64,000 bases of DNA. It comes from Cryptomeria japonica (taxonomy: Eukaryota > Streptophyta > Pinopsida > Cupressales > Cupressaceae). Below the pieces are notes generated by a model. It did no database searches. It worked only from the letters and a program-made list of their open reading frames with translations, and was not told where the DNA came from. The position numbers were made by a program, and so were the translations under genes. This document shows positions 1 through 11,087 of the stretch, one piece after another. Location of the stretch: the NCBI RefSeq assembly GCF_030272615.1, contig NC_081410.1, forward strand, positions 128,269,640-128,333,639, given 5' to 3'. The stretch's first letter is position 1. The number at the start of each line of letters is the position of its first letter.

Positions 1-1606
1 TAAAGAAGAAGGAGGAGTTGGAATTAAAAACCTTCATGATTAGGGCAAAGCCTTGGGTGCCAAGTTGGTTTGGAGGATGTTCAGAACCCCCCACCTCAAA
101 TGGGCTCACTTGCTGCACCACAAATACCTTAATGGAGGGAATCCTATCCAAATCTTCAGAGAAACCAACCCTCCCAGAGGGTCCTACCTATGGAATTTTA
201 TGTTAGACTGCAGGAGGATTATCTCTGACGGACTTACTTGGAACTTGGGGTCCGAGGATAAAGCTCTTTTCTGGTCGGATTCATGGGTGGATATAAGGCT
301 ATTGATAATATCCATGACTTTGGTGCTACTCGTATCCTTCTTGAATCTCATAAAGGACCCCTATTAAACAACTATATCTCCCCTTCAGAGGATAAGGCTG
401 GTTGGCAGTGGATCGAGAAGGAAGATGAGGATATCTCGGTAAGGGATAAACAAAAACTTATGGCAATTCTTAAATCAAGGAACACTGCCTTAGGTCAGAA
501 TGAGGACAAGCTCGTATGGGATGGCTCCCTAAGAGGAGAATACAACTCCAAGGATGGATACTCTCTCATCTCCAAATCGTTTATAAGACCTATGACTGAG
601 CTTCCCTTGAAACTTTGCTGGGATAAATACTGTCTACCTAAGGCAGGGATCTTCTCCTGGCTTGCGGTTCAAAACAAGCTCCTAACTGTGGACAAATTTA
701 GAATAATGGGGTATGAGGGCCCTAGTAGATTTCCTCTTTGCGAGGCAGACGAGGAAGACACCAATCATATCCTCCATAACTGCCCCTTTGCTCACAAATA
801 TTGGATTTGGTTCACCAACAAACTTGAGTGGTCTGCAGCCTTCCCCCACACCATCTTTGGAATGTTCAAGGCATGGCTATCTCTTTGAAGGTTTATGGAC
901 AACTCTTCCTTCTTCCATTATGTGGGAACTATGGAAGGAGAGAAATAGACGTCTCTTTAAGAATGAAAAACTAGAGGTTCCCAGAATCATTAACAGGATA
1001 GAGTCAGCTATCACTGAGCTCATGAACAACCGACTGTCATCAGGCACATTGAAGAATGCCTCTATCACTTATTGGGATGAAAAGATGATAAAACATTGGG
1101 AAGGCTTATCCTTTCCTCCCTTTGTAGGAGATGGTCCTATTGCAAGTCTTCGATCAAGGGATGCATGTAGATGACAGCCCCTAGGTGAAGGTTGGATGAA
1201 GCTAAACTTTGATGGGGCATCCCATGGCAACCTAGAGCAAGTAGGGATAGGATGTGTTGTTCATAATTGGGAAGGCAAGGAAATAGCAACCCTTGCCTCT
1301 CCAGTTGGCATCAACACCAACAATTGGGCGAAACTTATGGCCCTGGTGGAGGGTCTGCATTTATGCAGGAAACTAGGAGTTAAGAACTTGGAAATTGAAG
1401 GAGATTCGGCTATAATTGTCAATGCTCCGAGGAAAGGTAGTATGCCTAATTGGAGACTCGATACTTTGCTGTCAAAAGCTCTTGACTTATGCAGAGATTT
1501 TGATAGGTTCACAGTCAATCATATTTATAGGGAGGGCAATAAAAGAGTGGATGAGTTGGCCAACTTGGGAGCCGATGGCATCAATCTCTTGTCTATGCCA
1601 CCTTAA
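1..1606 (+). mobile_element. LINE (plant L1-type), degenerate 3' half: zinc-binding segment and RNase H
   Basis: C-terminal part of a plant non-LTR retrotransposon ORF2; the reverse transcriptase core lies left of the window. Frame 2 (to about 285) has the pre-zinc segment with LFWSDSW; frame 1 (about 283-870) carries the zf-RVT-like segment (FPLC, then HILHNC), where the first Cys of the usual CPLC is Phe. Frame 2 resumes at about 870 (MWELWKERNRRLF) and reads through a TGA at 1172, probably from TGG before QPLGEGW, into RNase H at 1196-1606: LNFDGAS, EGDSA and NHIYREGNKRVDELA are present, but the expected catalytic Glu is Lys (WAKLMAL). Two frameshifts, one stop and a lost catalytic residue make it dead. 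Domain order is as known for plant LINEs; the breaks are seen directly. Confidence 0.88.
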
Positions 1607-2020
1607 GGCAACCCCCTCTTTTGTTTTCGTGTCATAAGTGGTCGTTAGCATGTTTCTTCTTTCATCCCCTTATGTTTCTCTTGCCCAGACTATGTTTTAA
1701 CCCCCTTATTTATTCCTCTTCCTGCCCCCTGTATTTACGTATAGATACTCAAACAAACATTCAGTTTAAATATGCACATATATTTGTTCTCCTAGACTTT
1801 AACTTAGGTAGTTAGGCTCAATCCATGGTCGGATATAATCATTAAAACACAAATCTCAATCATATATTTTTATTCCTCTCCTTCATACCCATTTAGTCTT
1901 CCTTCCTTTAGCCCAAGGAGAGGCCCCTCATCTTATAGTTTTGCATATACTTATCTGGGAACTTTCATTATCAGACCTTCACCTTGATTCAGTCATCCAT
2001 CCTTATATTCAACTTCTCAT
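1607..2020 (+). other. T-rich non-coding stretch, probable LINE 3' UTR
   Basis: Pyrimidine-rich sequence after the RNase H stop with no coding pattern. It ends abruptly at about 2020, where similarity to the LTR at 6644-7120 begins. No poly(A) tail is present here; the matching type of LINE 3' end occurs at 10380-10550, so this may be the left part of an interrupted 3' UTR (inference). Confidence 0.4.
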
Positions 2021-2498
2021 CTTCCCTCTCTATTTTAGATACTCAAATTACTCCGTATATATAGATCTCTGAGGCGGTGATCTTGTTCATACATTGATCA
2101 TACAAACATGTTTTATCGAATGAATAAACATAGAAATTATTTCATTGGATAAATTTCCTCAAAATCATTCAAAATCTTTAAGTGCAATTCCCTATGTAAT
2201 AACGATTCCCTGTTCTCGAATCTTGTAACATGTTTCCACATATGTGTCCAGGTTCATTGAATCTGGTAACATGTTTCCACTCTGTTTAGATTAACTCGGT
2301 ATACCTTCTTTGTTGCTCGGTAGGCATAGGAACTTTACTCGGTAGGCAACTTGGTATCTCTCATCTCGGTGACTAGCCTTTCTTCTGTAACTGACAGCCT
2401 TAGTACTTACCGACTGAATATTTCGGTAGTATTAACCGACTAGAGTATATAGGATGACTTTGGACATAAAACTAATGACAACTTAGTAAATAATAACA
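2021..2498 (-). repeat. 3' LTR, truncated
   Basis: Matches 6644-7120 at about 95% by eye and starts (reading minus) with TGTTATTATTTAC directly after the polypurine tract. About 700 bp of the expected 1179 bp are missing beyond 2020, next to LINE-like sequence. Confidence 0.85.
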
Positions 2499-2510
2499 AT
2501 CTCCCCTTTT
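2499..2510 (-). promoter_or_regulatory. Polypurine tract
   Basis: The minus strand reads AAAAGGGGAGAT immediately before the LTR start TGTT, the classical position and composition of the plus-strand priming site of LTR retrotransposons. Confidence 0.85.
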
Positions 2511-2795
2511 GACATTAGTTTGGTATGTTTGACAAAACTCCTTTCAAAGTCATAACTCAAAATCTATATACTTACAAAATTTGACTAAAATGACAGTATA
2601 TACATTTGTTCAAATACATACTTCAAGTACATACTCCCCTTAACAATATGATGTACATAACTTGATTTGCATGCTCCTGATGTACCATGCTCCCCCTGTC
2701 AATGTCACCTGTACACTCGGTAGATAGTATAAAACTCTGTACACTCAGATACTCTGTATACTCGGTACACTCCCCCTTTTTGACAAACATCAAAA

Positions 2796-5700
2796 CTAGT
2801 TACCATTAGGTGGGGGCAACTGGTCAAAAATAGATTTATTCTTAGTACGAGCGTCTTTGAGAGAGTTGGTAAGTGCATCCTTGACACTTTCCATTAAAGA
2901 ATTTTGAGCTGTAATATCAGCTGACAGTGAAATCAAACCATCTAAAGTGCTTCCCTCTGGTTGAGTGGATAATTGGGTAGCCCGGTTGATTTGCTCTTGA
3001 ACGGATGATAAATGGGGAATAAATAATGTTTGAAGAGTCATAATATCCATTCTTATTTTGTGCTCTTCATTCTAAAGTTCTAACTGTTGAGCCATAAGAG
3101 TCTATAGCTTTGTATAAAAATTCTGAATAGAATTTGGCTCGGTAGTCAGTTTATTTGAGAGATCGGTAATCTCTTTTTCAATGACTTTGGTCTTATGCTT
3201 GATATCTTTAATAAAGAATGAAAATGTACATAACTTCTGGAATAAATAAATAATGTGCTTGAGTTGAGGGGATAACTTAGCAATGAATCCAACAAGCTTG
3301 AATTTACCTAGAGCAATTGCTTTTTGCACTTCTTCAATCATCTTGGCGGCTAGCTCTTTGTCTTTTAATTTGCTAAGGTATTTTGATGCGTCTACTCCTG
3401 ATGCTTCTAATTGAGTGAGTAGTTCATCTAGTTGCATATGGATGGCAGCATCTTTATTCACGGTAGCTTCAGGTAGCATGTCCGTCAATAATGCTTTGAC
3501 CTTCTGAAGTACTCGATTCTTCTTCTGAATAGCTATCTGTTTTTCCTGTTCTGCTTTGGCTTTACACAACTCTCTGAATTCAATAAGTGCTTGCCCTTTT
3601 AGTTTTGAAATATCAACATTCAACAACATAATAGGCTTTGACAGATCTACCTTAAAACTGTGCTTCTTTGCTTTCTTCTCTTTGGATGATGATGCCTTCA
3701 CCGGTTGAACGAGTACAATGGCTTTGGAGACTTGTTCTTCCTTGGTTTGTTGCTCGGTGGAAGCAACACTTTTGTCGGTTCCTGTAGCCTCTGATGTATC
3801 CTTCGATGTTTCCTTGCTTAGGGTCTTAGTGGCATCAGTTTCAGTGTTTGCAGGTGCTTGAGAAGTTTGCTCTCTTGTGGCCTGAGAGATAGATTCACCT
3901 TGTGTAGCCTTTTGATCCTCTTTACCTTGTTTTGTGTCCTGAGGTTGCTCGGTTGACACTTGTTGAGTTACTGGAGGATAGGACTTAACCTGTTCCAAGA
4001 CTAATTCACTTGATATCAGTTTGGCATAAGCATTCCCTTCTATCATCTCTTCTTCCCATGCCTCAGTGTCCATGACATTCTCATCTAGTTGAATAGTTGA
4101 AGCAAGATCTTGCTCGGTGATGTCAACTATTTCCACTTCACCTTGAGTCTCTTCAGTCTGAATTCTTAAAATTTCTTGCCATTTTTCTTTAGTTTCCTTC
4201 TCTACTTCAAGATAAAGACCATTCATCATTTTCAAGGCCCTTTGCTTGACTTAAAAATTTGTCTGGTAGTTTTTCAAATGATTTCTTATATCATCTACTG
4301 ACATGTCGGGAAAGAGATGTACCAAAACTCTTTCTCTTACATGTTTCTCTGAGTCCATAGCATATTTCCATTTGTTGTCAATATGAGAGTACAATGCTTT
4401 TGGAAGAAAATTAGTTACTTCCAATGGAACTACTCAGAATTTGAGAAGTGTACACACTACTGACTCTTCTATTTGCCTCTTCTCTTCTTCTGTTTGAGAG
4501 TCATATTTTACATACCTAAATGATCAATTAGAAGTAGATGCACCTAACTCGGTAGGTAAGGTGCTTTCTTCATTAGTTGACCCATTTTCCTTCTTTCTCT
4601 AGATTTTCTGTAATTTGATTCTTATCTCTTCAGTATCTCCTCTGGGTTGATCTCTGCAATCTTTAGCCAAGTGTCCAACTTTGTGACAATGAAAACATGC
4701 CATTCCAGGATTTCTCCATGATCTTCGATTATTCATTCCAAACCTTATCATGCAGTTGGCACTTATATGTCCATATCTTCCACAACATTCACACCATATC
4801 CTTGTATTGTAATCCCATGGTACTGTAGTATATTGTTGGTTAAGATATGTGTGAGTTCGGTAGTTTCTACAATTTGCTCGGTGTGAAGACCACATATAGT
4901 TTTTCTACTTAAACCAACACTTCTAGGTATTGTGTCCATATCTATTGCAGTTTTTGCAAAACCCCTTGAATTTTGCCTTCTGATAATTGCTAACAGACTT
5001 TGTCCTACATTGATTAGATGTGTGACCATACTTATTGCAATTGTAACAATAACCACCAGACCTAGTGACATTCGGTTGCTTACCTTTTTTGATTCGACAC
5101 ATGTTGGCAGTATGTCCTTATTTTCCACAGTAATTACAAATAGGCTTCTTATCTTTCAACTTATCTTTATTTCTAGCCTTCTTTGATGATTCTCCTTTCT
5201 CGGTGGTGTTGATTCTTTTATCGGTAGAGTTGTTTCTTTTGTAACCGAGTCTGGCAGATTTGTTGGGTGATCTCAAGTTTAGTTGCTCATCCAACATTCT
5301 TGACGCTTCATAACTTTTCTTCAGTGTTTCTTTTGACTTCTTTTCTGCTTCAAGTTCATCGGTCAATCTTGATAATTCAAGTTTCAATGCTTGATTCTCA
5401 TTTTCTTTTAGATTTGCTTCATGATGTGCATAACCCAATTGATCAAATAGATTATGCTGAATTCCAATCATCCTTGTGATTTCATCATTCTTTTCAGACA
5501 CCAATGCTTCTAGCTGTTGTTTTTCTCTTTCTATATCTCTCATGTTATCCTCAGCTGTTCTCAATGCATCGAGATTTTCAATTATCTGTGTGCTGAAGTA
5601 CTCATGTTCCCTTTTCATTGCTTTTAGTTGATCATTTAGTGCTTTGTTATTTTCTTTCAATTCTACAATCATTTCTTCAGACTCTTCTGATATGTTGTTC

Positions 5701-5879
5701 TCAGACGATGTCTGAATTTGTTCCACCAACTCTTGTGAGTCCTGTAAATCATCAGACAATCTTCTTCTGACTTTCAATGATTTTTGCATTTGTCTCTGCA
5801 TGTCTGCAATCATTTGATTAGCATGATCCAATTCTTCTTGAAGATTCACAATTATGCGTGATTGTTTATAGCCTTCCAT
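2796..5879 (-). pseudogene. Gag-like polyprotein with coiled coil and five CCHC knuckles, broken by stops
   Basis: A single reading frame of 1028 codons runs from ATG at 5879 to the stop at 2796, interrupted by about nine stop codons and no frameshift. Residues 1-190 form a Glu/Gln/Lys-rich coiled coil (MEGYKQSRIIVNLQEEL start). Five C-x2-C-x4-H-x4-C knuckles follow: CNYC (with a stop inside), CYNCNKYGHTSNQC, CKNC (stop inside), CECCGRYGHISANC and CFHCHKVGHLAKDC, between about 5135 and 4640. The rest (4598-2796) has a Gln/Thr/Ser-rich linker, a Lys-rich stretch (SSSKEKKAKKH) and a second helical region. The knuckles indicate RNA binding as in Gag (family knowledge). The tail matches no domain I know. 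The ATG lies about 50 nt after the PBS, so the usual N-terminal Gag domain is absent. Frames split from this one are shadows. Confidence 0.8.
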
Positions 5880-5927
5880 TGATAGGATCTTTCTCTTTAG
5901 GCTATAAAACCCTTTTCCAAGAGTAGA

Positions 5928-5939
5928 GCTCTGATACCA
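5928..5939 (-). promoter_or_regulatory. tRNA-Met primer binding site
   Basis: The minus strand reads TGGTATCAGAGC, complementary to the 3' end of initiator tRNA-Met, two bases after the LTR terminus CCTAACA. It fixes the element's orientation and LTR boundary. Confidence 0.92.
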
Positions 5940-5941
5940 AT

Positions 5942-7120
5942 TGTTAGGTCCAACTAGGAAAGCTAATGTACTGAGAGGGGAGGGGTGAATCAGTACTTCA
6001 AAACTTTTTCTTCAAAAACAATCTTATTGATAAACATAAACTGTGTATAGCTGATCTCATAATATATAAGGCTAAAACATAATCATAGAAATAACATCCA
6101 TACACATTTCACTCCATAACACAAATATTTTGGTTACGCAGAAACTCTTTGTTAGAGAGAAAAACTGCGGTGGGGATGGCACCCACAACTTCACTACTGC
6201 AATAATAAAGGTTGCTCGGTTAGAGCTACATGTTTAGCTATTTCTGATAGCTTACCCTATTAGGAGTATCAAGATCTTTAGATCTACCTTGCTAAAAGAT
6301 TTTACAAACACTTTTACAAAATGTTGTATCTGGTTAAAGGCTTTACAATTTATAGACTTTGTTAGAGTCTTTTACCCTGTTAAAGGTTTCTATCACAACT
6401 CAAATGATTCAATAAAAAATCTTTACAAAGTATCTGCAACTTTACATCTGAAATGTTATAGCAGAGTCTATGTGCTCAATATGAAATTACCTTGCTCATA
6501 GCATACCTCAGTAATTGATAAATCAACTCGGTAACCTCTTCTGTATACTCTGTCCCTAAAACTATTTTATGAAAAACCTTCTCGGTGACCTTTGAATATC
6601 TCTGTCACTCTTCTCTTATGATTTTCATTTTCAAATCATCAATCTTCCCTCTCTATTTTAGATACTCAAATTACTCTGTATATGTAGATCTCTGAGGCGG
6701 TGATCTTGTTCATACATTGATCATACAAACATGTTTTATCGAATGAATAAACATATAAATATTATCATTGGATAAACTTCCTCAAAATCATTCAAAATCT
6801 TTAAGTGCAATTCCCTATGTAATAACAATTCCATGTTCTCGAATCTTATAACACGTTTCCACATATGTGTCCAGGTTCATTGATCTGGTAACACGTTTCC
6901 ACTCGGTTCAGATTAACTCGGTATACCTTCTTTGTTGCTCAGTAGGCATAGGAACTTTACTCGGTAGGCAGCTTGGTATCTCTCATCTCGGTGACTAGCC
7001 TTTCTTCTATAACCGACAACCTTAGTACTTACCGACTGAATATTTCGATAGTTTTAACCAACTAGAGTATATAGGATGACTTTGGACATAAAACTAATGA
7101 CAAATTAGTAAATAATAACA
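5942..7120 (-). repeat. 5' LTR, complete (1179 bp)
   Basis: On the plus strand it begins TGTTAGG and ends AATAATAACA, so both termini are TG...CA with TGTTA/TAACA inverted ends. The lower end abuts the PBS; the upper end abuts the tandem repeat copy beginning TGAAG at 7121. Confidence 0.88.
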
Positions 7121-9048
7121 TGAAGATCATCGGCGCTTCCTTTCTTCGATGACCCTTCTATATCGATGAGACATCATTGGGTCTCATCGATATTATTTGA
7201 ACCCATATATCTTAATAGGATGCTATTACACCCGCTTGATGACTTGTGGGCTACCATGGTATTAATGAGTCTCTTGAAGTTTACTGATCTTTCATCCTTG
7301 AATATCGGCTTAACTTATCATCTTTATACATCACAACATCACCGTTTTATATCTTCACGTCGTTCTCTGTCTGGAAATAATGGACAGAATATGGTTAACA
7401 CAAATTGACAAGTCTTTGTCCCTATCCAGTTCTGCCACTGCTCGATTCTTCTTATCATCGAACTCCTGTTTCCACCGATGATACTTTTATTTCAAATATT
7501 ACTTCGATCAAGTATTTCCTTCTTTCATCGAAATACTGTATTTGGTCACTATGGCTGTTTCCTCACCGATACCTATCTGATATCCATTAGGTTTTTATGT
7601 CGAACAAACCTCGGGCTTCGGTGACATCCTTTATTTTTTCCACCGAAACACTTCTTCCATTGAAATCATCATGCCCTGTCGGTGAATGGATCTATTGTCT
7701 CACCGAAGCCTTTCTTTATCCTCCCTTATCATCTTCCACCGATAAAGTCACATTGGTGAAACCATGTGTTTCAAAGGCATGCCTTTTAGCTTCCTCGAAA
7801 CCTATTTCCTCATCGATATCTTTTATCGATGTAGCTACCTTTTTCCTGATTGACATTATTCTTTTGATGAGAACATTCCTTTCGGTGAGTCCTTTTTATG
7901 TTGCACCGATGGTATTATCTCCTCAAAGACCTTTTCTCATCAACAAAAACCATCTCCGCTTTCCTCGATATCTTTTGTCGATGGAATTACTGTCTTCGAT
8001 GAGTCTTTTCTGAAGTTCATCAGTGCTTCCTTTCTTCGATGGCCCTTCTATATCGATGAGACATCGTTGGGTCTCATCGATATTATTTGAACCCGGATAT
8101 CTCAATAGAATGCTATTACACCCGCTTGATGACTTGTGGGCTACCATGGTATTAATGAGTCTCTTGAAGTTTACTGATCTTTCATCCTTGAATATCGGCT
8201 TATCTTATCATCTTTATACACCACAACATCACTGTTTAATTTCTTCATGTCATTCTCTATCTGGAAATAATTGGACAGAATATGGCTAACACAAATTGAC
8301 AAGTCTTTGTCTCGATCCAGTTCTGCCACTACTTGATTCTTCTCATCATCGAACTCCTGTTTCCACCGACGATACTTTTATTTCGACTATTACTTTGATC
8401 AAGTATTTCCTTCTTTCATCGAAATACTATATTCGGTCACTATGGCTGTTTCCTTACCGATACCTATTTGATATCCATTGGGTTTTTATGTCGAAGAAAC
8501 CTCAGGCTTCGGTGACTTCCTTTATTTTTTCCACCGAAACACTTTTTTCATCGAAATCATCATGCCCTGTCGGTGAATGGATCTATTGTCTCATCGAAGC
8601 CTTTCTTTATCCTCCCTTATCATCTTCCACCGATAAGTCGCATCAGTGAAACCATGCGTATCAGAGGCATGCCTTTTAGCTTCCTCGAAACCTATTTCCT
8701 CATCGATATCTTTTATTGATGTAGCTTCCTTTTGCCTGATCGACATTATTCTTTCGATGAGAACATTCCTTTCGGTGAGTTCTTTTTATGTCGCATCAAT
8801 GGTATTATCTTCTCGAAGGCCTTTTCCCATCGATGGAAACCATCTCCACTTTCCTCAATATCTTTTGTCGATGGAATTACTATCTTCGATGAGTCTTTTC
8901 TGAAGTTCATCGACGCTTCCTTTCTTCGATGGCCCTTCTATATCGATGAGACATCGTTGGGTCTCATCGATATTATTTGAACCTGGATATCTTTATAGGA
9001 TGCTATTACACCCGCTTGATGACTTATGGGCTACCATGGTATTAATGA
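7121..9048. repeat. Tandem array, 890-bp unit, 2.2 copies, rich in small hairpins
   Basis: Copies start at 7121, 8011 and 8901 (each with TGAAG..CATC), an exact 890-bp period; the third stops at about 9048. Each unit is packed with TCGRTG and CAYCGA hexamers that pair into stem-loops: 7160-7172 with 7181-7193 (13 bp), 7511-7518 with 7530-7537, 7617-7623 with 7641-7647, 7679-7685 with 7700-7706, 7811-7818 with 7824-7831, 7882-7887 with 7904-7909. Open frames on both strands here resemble no known protein and are not called. The array may derive from the 3' UTR of a Tat-type element, where tandem repeats are common (inference). Confidence 0.9.
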
Positions 9049-9552
9049 AAATGATGATTATATAGCCATTTTCATTCTCTTATTCAGATTTATCCATCTT
9101 AGACTCACATGTTTAAGTATTTCCTCCTTATATTTGATCACTCCTAAATTTAGCTTTTTCAGTCTTGCCGCTCTGCTAAGATAAGCTTTAAGACTAGAAG
9201 GAGGCAATACCTTACATTAATGAGCATAGGTATATAAACATGCTGACATATCTCGCTCCCGGATATATGTGATCATGGATATACATGTATTATTATTTAT
9301 GTAGATATTGCTTTCTTTTAGGACTAACACTTACCTAGCTATCCTCATCTCTAATTTACCTTTTCGATCCCGTATATTCTTGATGTTTTGTCTCTTGTTC
9401 TGTTCTTAAGAAGCTTTCAGGCTTTAATGTCTCTAGGTTGCTTTAACTTAGCTTCGTAATTTTGTTAAGCTGTGTATATGCTATGCATCATCCTCTTCCC
9501 TGTGTATGATCGACCCCAACCACCTTCAGGCTTTCTAGGCCTTCCATGGTTG

Positions 9553-9640
<88 letters not shown>

Positions 9641-10379
9641 ATTTATATTTCTATATATCTTATCATCATTCACATTATATATTAGGATTTTGTTTAGACT
9701 CACATCTATATAATCATATTCATATATAGTTTCCTATTTTCTTGCCGTTCTCTCAGTTTTAAGTTAAATCAGTCTCAGATGCATATGTCAATTTTCCTCT
9801 TTCTTCCCAGTAATCTCCAACATCATATTTTTAGATTAAGGGTCGACCTGATAAAATTTTATCTCACTTAAAGCTTTCCCATGACACTCAATAAGGGTCT
9901 GGAAGGCTCTCACACCATATTCTTTAAGATGGTAGCTCCTCGCAATCTCTTTGCAAGAATATTTATGGAATTTGCCTCGTTAATATTTATTGAGTTTATG
10001 CTCTTCGATGGGTAATCACTCTCGCATTATGTTTCTGGAGATTTCTTGAGACTAATATTTTGAGCTGTGTATCTTAACAGGGTGACCATCCAGGTAGGTA
10101 TGATATATTGTATAAGTTGACCTGTTCGGTTTTCCTTTTCCTAACATTCTGGTGAGAGTTTTTCTCAAGATTTTGTGCAACATAAGGAGCAAAGCATGCT
10201 TAACCCCGTGTTTCAGGAATAACAAGAACGGTCGCCCACAAATGGCAGCATCACCCCAAGAGATGGGCAATTTGCTTCTCATCTTTACACAGAGGATTTC
10301 TACATACAATCTTCATTATTTTGAACAAGTTCCCTTTGTGTTCTTGTATCTCCATTTTGTATCGCATTCTTAATTTTTT
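9049..10379 (+). other. Non-coding stretch, probable LINE 3' UTR
   Basis: No coding pattern or recognisable domain. It leads without a visible break into the LINE poly(A) end at 10525 and contains a TA microsatellite. It may be the right part of the 3' UTR whose left part is at 1607-2020 (inference). Confidence 0.35.
9555..9637. repeat. (TA)n microsatellite
   Basis: About 40 uninterrupted TA dinucleotides. The open frames across it (poly Tyr-Ile) are artefacts. Confidence 0.97.
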
Positions 10380-10550
10380 CTGATCCTTGAAGGATCTGGG
10401 CTAGACCGGAGGTTTTCTTCCCTCCATTCTTTCCTACCGGTGCCCACACCGAATGGAGGTGTAAATGTAAATCTATCTATTTTTTAAATTAATAAAATTC
10501 TTTGACCTCAACCTTTTATCGATCAAAAAAAAAAAAAAAAAAAGAAAAAA
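10380..10550 (+). mobile_element. LINE 3' terminus with poly(A) tail
   Basis: Contains the pair CCGGAGG...CTACCGGTG, then ATGGAGGTGTAAATGTAAAT, AATAAAATTCTTTGACC and a 19-base A tract at 10525-10543 continued by GAAAAAA. This is the layout of plant LINE 3' ends. The tail ends about 460 bp upstream of the ATG of the membrane-protein gene. Confidence 0.7.
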
Positions 10551-11009
10551 TTGCAAATTAAATTATTATATTATATTTACTTATTATAAATTGTCTATAA
10601 AGTATTTATAAAAACATAGCATCTCAATCCATAATAAATTATTAAGTTGTATGATCATATAAACGATCAAATAGATGGGACCAGTCACATTCTCTCTCAC
10701 TGGATAAACTTGTATGTCTGAAACAGGACAGAGAGAGCCAAGGTTTTTCTTTGAGAGTTCTACAAAACAATTTTATTTAGAGGAAGGAGCAAAATTAAGT
10801 GATAAAAATTCAGGTCGGCTGCCACGCATATTCATTCATCTATGCCACAACAATCCCTTTCCTCGTTTTCTTGTATTCTGGTCTGGATATGTTAGTCTGG
10901 CCGTCCAGCGAATTAAAGCATTAATGCTTGCTCTCTGAAAATTAAGGTTGTCCAATCGGTCAAAATCAGAAGATCATGTTGCCACTCTTCTCTTTACAGA
11001 AACTCTAAA
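10551..11009 (+). promoter_or_regulatory. Promoter and 5' UTR region of the C2H2 membrane-protein gene
   Basis: AT-rich start with TATA-like TATAAAG at 10596 and TTTATAAAAA at 10605, in a position that would give a leader of about 350-380 nt. A LINE tail abuts the region upstream, so the intact upstream regulatory DNA is short or was displaced. Promoter placement is inference; no transcript evidence is available. Confidence 0.35.
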
Positions 11010-11087
11010 ATGGATAAATACAATATCAAGCGCTCTTATTTGTTTATCCTTTTGCTATGCATACTGTCTCTGGGAGCCTTTGCACAG
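11010..11087 (+). CDS. Exon 1: start codon and signal peptide
   Basis: 26 codons: ATG, a short charged n-region (DKYNIKR), a hydrophobic core ([12 protein letters not shown]) and a GAFAQ cleavage-like end. Donor CAG|GTACAT; ends in phase 0. Followed by an 8,225-bp intron. Confidence 0.85.

Larger units (their letters stand above)
2021..7120 (-). mobile_element. Non-autonomous LTR retrotransposon without pol
   Basis: Minus-strand element with a complete 5' LTR (5942-7120), a PBS (5928-5939), one long coding frame (5879-2796), a polypurine tract (2499-2510) and a 3' LTR truncated at about 2020. The shared LTR part (2021-2498 against 6644-7120) differs at roughly 23 positions by eye, about 5%, mostly transitions. 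Neither protease, integrase nor reverse transcriptase motifs occur in the 3.4-kb interior, and there is no room for them. It must have used another element's enzymes (inference). Its right end is joined directly to the 890-bp tandem array, so it inserted into that array. Confidence 0.85.

Noticed and set aside
7166-8980. Several open frames of 60-138 codons in the 890-bp repeat
   Set aside because: They shift between copies, have biased Ser/Leu/Phe composition from the pyrimidine-rich strand, and match no family; the hairpin structure explains the sequence better.
9472-9729. Open frames across the TA run
   Set aside because: Poly Tyr-Ile from (TA)n; not a protein.
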